A stretch of 64,000 nt of DNA, from positions 1 through 64,000 of the forward strand of contig CAJHNH020001591.1 in the NCBI GenBank assembly GCA_905116865.2. Direction: 5' to 3'. Below, piece after piece: positions 63,036-64,000 of this stretch. Each line of letters begins with the position of its first letter. The stretch's first letter is position 1. The notes under the pieces were generated by a model. The model had not been told where the DNA came from, searched no databases, and was given only the letters and a program-made list of their open reading frames with translations. Both the position numbers and the translations under genes were made by a program. Source of the stretch: Candidula unifasciata (taxonomy: Eukaryota; Mollusca; Gastropoda; Stylommatophora; Geomitridae).

Positions 63036-63244
63036 CTGTACGGGAGAAAAACAATGAAAAAAAATTATCTTCACTCCCTGAATGTCAATGGAAGAAGAAT
63101 GCAAGAGAAACATTTCTAAAGTATCTTGTCGTAAACAGAATCATTGGGGACCCTCTTCATCAAAGGATACAAATGGAGATGGCATGAGGTGCCCAGTGGA
63201 CAAAGCTGGCCATCATTAAAAATAAAAAACATTAACGAGTTAAG

Positions 63245-63615
63245 AACTAACATCACAGCACTCAGGATATTCCCATAAGTGATCTGTCCCCATCTTCAGC
63301 AGCAAATGCAGAGTTCCAATTCCAACAGTACCAGTAACAGTCTGATTGTATTTCTGCCTCACCCCTCCCCTGAGTGTTCAGCACCGACCAGATCCTCTGG
63401 TCATTCCTCGCCCTACCAATCTGTTTAGAATTTGTTCCCCCTTACTGTTAACTCACTCCCAAAGGGTCCTTACAGTGTGCAGCAATTTACCACAAGGGGT
63501 GCAGAACCAGCCAGTTTATTTGCCTGTTCATTTCTCAACACACTGACATGCCTGGAGAAAATTTCCAAAGGATGCCAACTATCCAGGAAACAATCTCCAG
63601 CTACCTGTTTTAATG
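63245..63615 (-). mobile_element. LINE 3' fragment, RNase H end, decayed
   Basis: Parallels 10685-11020 on the same strand: CATCACAGCACTCAGGATAT, CCATCTTCAGCAGCAAATGC and GTGCAGAACCAGCCAGTTTA, with frame breaks. Confidence 0.75.
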
Positions 63616-64000
63616 TTAGACTTTTCTGGAAACCAAGGTTATCAACAACAACAACAACAACAATGAAATTACTCCATCATAACAAATACAAAATAAATAT
63701 GGCTAAAACAATGTACTCAAGCCCAGGTGAGACAATACCCATTAGAATAAAAGAGATCACAGCACTAGAATGCATACATAAGTGCTTGTCTCACCCAGAG
63801 GTAGATTTTAAAAAGACAGAAATAAACCTATACCTAAAGATAAACTACTATAATTTAAACTATGAATTAATAAAGTAACAGAAAGTATTGTGAACGGCAC
63901 TCATAGAAGAAAGTAGAAAGATAGAAGAACACACTAGACAACATAAAAATCGAAAGCTATAGTTACTCAACCAGGCACCCCAATGTATCTTAGTGCACTT
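63616..64000. other. Intron; dispersed repeat G at 63896-63970
   Basis: An ACAACA microsatellite at 63635-63660 and repeat G (CACACTAGACAACATAAAAA, then TCGAAAGCTATAGTTAC), also at 25850-25930. No exon recognised. Confidence 0.55.

Overview
This is animal (metazoan) genomic DNA, not bacterial. It has GT-AG introns, a large multi-exon gene, tRNA-derived SINEs, LINE 3' ends and very abundant minisatellites. The repeat style suggests a lophotrochozoan, most likely a mollusc; that is an inference, because no lineage marker can be read directly.

One host gene fills the window on the minus strand. About 34 exons between 63035 (5' side) and 8517 (3' side) can be read. They encode roughly 2,100 residues of a homologue of ZFYVE26 (spastizin/FYVE-CENT), the large FYVE-zinc-finger protein that binds PI3P and works with spatacsin and AP-5 in late endosome and lysosome traffic. 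The diagnostic part is a FYVE finger split over two exons (26290-26459 and 25164-25294), with WVSD, RRHHCRRC and RTCDECY motifs. Downstream exons with RSEFYYEQ, YQECLYYL and RAAMTCI motifs follow in the order expected for spastizin. The N-terminal exons lie beyond 64000. The last C-terminal exons (roughly 200 residues by comparison with vertebrate spastizin) were not found between 1 and 8516. Splice phases agree at most junctions. They fail around 52023-52169, need a poor donor around 38592, and are ambiguous at 30616-30620.

Everything else is intronic or 3'-flanking repeat. Recurrent dispersed families are: SINE-A (about 275 bp, tRNA-like head, TTTACTTA tail, five copies with clear target-site duplications); family B (AAG-tailed, about 16 copies); SINE-C, SINE-D and SINE-E; 3' fragments of RNase H-bearing and RNase H-less LINEs; Penelope-like remnants; TTAA-flanked MITEs; and hAT-like MITEs. 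More than 20 tandem arrays occur, with units from 2 to about 65 bp, and several start within a few dozen bases of an exon. Bases 1 to about 2900 look like poorly called sequence: repeat copies recognisable elsewhere in the window appear there with distorted homopolymers.

Layout. 1-2900: degraded or low-quality repeats. 2900-8500: SINEs, GT-rich and 36-bp arrays, no exon found. 8517-30715: exons for the C-terminal half including the FYVE finger. 30716-63035: exons for the middle of the protein. 63036-64000: intron with a LINE fragment.
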